DNA of 5,546 nt, from positions 1 through 5,546 of the forward strand of contig DATAYF010000597.1 in assembly GCA_036272735.1 (NCBI GenBank), given 5' to 3'. The position numbers and the translations under genes were made by a program. This document shows positions 5,092-5,546 of the stretch, one piece after another. The DNA comes from DATAYF01 sp036272735 (lineage in GTDB: Bacteria; Chloroflexota; Ktedonobacteria; Ktedonobacterales; Ktedonobacteraceae). The notes under the pieces were generated by a model. It saw only the letters and a list, made by a program, of their open reading frames with translations, had not been told where the DNA came from and searched no databases. How positions within the stretch are numbered: the stretch's first letter is position 1; each line of letters starts with the position of its first letter.

Positions 5092-5280
5092 ATGAAACGA
5101 ACGAATTTGTACCTCACTGAGCAACAGATGGAACGCCTTCATCGGCGTGCTGAAACGGAAGGCGTAGCGATAGCGGAATTGGTACGACGTGCTGTTGATA
5201 GTTTTCTGGCGTGGGATGACCCGACATATGCCCCTCTACCCAAGCCCCAAACAAGGACTCGCCATTCATCCCCCGCTTAA
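5092..5280 (+). CDS. Small ribbon-helix-helix (CopG/Arc-type) DNA-binding protein inside the IS element
   Basis: A 62-residue protein beginning MKRTNLYLTEQQMERLHRRA. The pattern is a short beta strand (TNLYLT, residues 4-9), helix A (about 10-22, ending at the EGV turn), then helix B (AIAELVRRAVDSFLA, about 26-40). This is the classic RHH fold of CopG/Arc/MetJ repressors and many antitoxins. The tail (WDDPTYAPLPKPQTR) is Pro-rich and probably disordered. The last codons (HSSPA-stop) are encoded by the left-end hairpin of the element, so the gene belongs to the IS rather than to the host. AGGA at 5081-5084 sits seven nt before ATG 5092. An upstream ATG at 5065 would start inside the inverted repeat and add nine residues. 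No toxin gene lies next to it; its partner in arrangement is tnpB. A role in repressing tnpB and itself is inference. Confidence 0.75.
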   Translation: MKRTNLYLTEQQMERLHRRAETEGVAIAELVRRAVDSFLAWDDPTYAPLPKPQTRTRHSSPA

Positions 5281-5546
5281 AAGACGGGGGCGATCTCGGC
5301 TCGGTCTCTGTAATGTTTCAAACCACTGGCCCGGATCCGTACTCAGACACTCTCTTGCAAGTCTTCGAGCAGTCTCGGAACGCAATCCGTTGTAGCACAT
5401 TTCAGCCCAGGATTGCATTTCCATCGGCTCGATCGGGCCAGAGACCCGAACTTCTGGTCGGTGAGGGTCAATAACGACATCCGACTGGTTGTCCATCGGA
5501 CCGCGACGAGCCTGCTGCTGTGCTATGTCGGGCATCACGACGCGGC
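5266..5546 (-). pseudogene. Unidentified reading frame, 3' end probably replaced by the IS element
   Basis: A minus-strand frame enters from beyond the window and ends at TGA 5268-5266. The visible part (about 90 residues) includes MPDIAQQQARRGPMDNQSD and SWAEMCYNGLRSETARRLAR, then STDPGQWFETLQ. It is soluble and rather acidic, with no membrane segment, and I do not recognise a family. An ATG at 5535 or GTG at 5538 could be a start, but the frame is open to the edge, so a longer gene is possible. The last 15 codons or so (LQRPSRDRPRLLSGG) lie at or beyond the proposed IS left boundary (TTAC at 5313-5310) and include the hairpin, so the natural C-terminus was probably lost on insertion. It overlaps the end of the plus-strand RHH gene by 15 nt. 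Whether it is expressed is unknown. Confidence 0.4.
5270..5290. repeat. Left-end hairpin of the IS200/IS605-like element
   Basis: CCCCCG (5270-5275) and CGGGGG (5285-5290) pair around a 9-nt loop (CTTAAAAGA). It mirrors the right-end hairpin at 3763-3783 in stem and loop size. Such subterminal hairpins are what the Y1 transposase TnpA recognises in this family. It also encodes the final codons of the RHH gene on one strand and of the truncated minus-strand frame on the other. Confidence 0.6.

Larger units (their letters stand above)
3755..5309 (-). mobile_element. IS200/IS605-like (tnpB-only, IS1341-type) element with RHH gene
   Basis: About 1.55 kb bounded by matching structures: a right-end hairpin at 3763-3783 ending in TCAA, and a left-end hairpin at 5270-5290 (CCCCCG/CGGGGG). 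Both have 6-bp stems and 9-nt loops. On the minus strand the left side reads TTAC (5313-5310) shortly before the left hairpin. TTAC and TCAA are the left and right cleavage sequences described for IS608, which suggests limits of 5309 and 3755, but this pairing is inferred. Cargo is a disrupted minus-strand tnpB and a divergent ribbon-helix-helix gene. No tnpA (Y1 transposase) is present, so movement would require one supplied elsewhere. Confidence 0.55.

Noticed and set aside
5092..5280. Antitoxin of a type II toxin-antitoxin pair
   Set aside because: The RHH fold fits, but no toxin-sized reading frame follows it. The next sequence is the element's own end.

Overview
The window looks like an accessory stretch of a moderately GC-rich bacterial chromosome. 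A member of the Chloroflexota, especially the Ktedonobacteria, is my best guess. That guess rests on the style of the IS200/IS605 TnpB proteins, the signal-less HtrA-type proteases and the LuxR-type regulator. It is an inference from resemblance; no marker gene is present to settle it.

Layout. Positions 1-919 are a graveyard of insertion sequences. A plus-strand TnpB pseudogene, cut by the window edge and frameshifted near 250, runs to about 579. It is then replaced by a minus-strand fragment of a Tn5/IS4-type transposase (about 597-879) whose outer end (901-919) still resembles the Tn5 outside end. Positions 1077-3636 hold the only clearly intact multi-gene unit: two consecutive S1C (HtrA/Deg-like) serine proteases, each with a complete His-Asp-Ser triad and a C-terminal PDZ domain but no visible signal peptide or membrane anchor, followed by a LuxR/NarL-type regulator whose receiver domain has lost its phosphorylation residues. 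Gaps of 40 and 57 nt and a shared strand suggest one operon. A palindrome sits just before the second gene and a strong hairpin just before the third.

Positions 3633-3783 contain two copies of a 17-bp IS200/IS605 right-end sequence. Positions of about 3755-5309 form one IS605-like (tnpA-less) element: a minus-strand tnpB with all catalytic and zinc-binding residues but three small insertions that break the frame, and a divergent ribbon-helix-helix gene inside the element's ends. Each insertion looks like a short local duplication (10, 2 and 10 bp). Removing 22 bp gives an uninterrupted 379-residue protein. The last 240 bases carry the end of an unidentified minus-strand reading frame that appears to have been cut by this element.

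How the parts may work together. The two proteases and the pseudo-receiver regulator are the best candidate for a little-described system: a cytosolic pair of PDZ proteases co-expressed with a phosphorylation-independent transcription factor. In the right-hand element, the RHH protein plausibly controls the divergent tnpB/RHH promoter region through an inverted repeat, and the tnpB 3' region plus right end would make an omega RNA. These functional links are inferred from arrangement, not shown.
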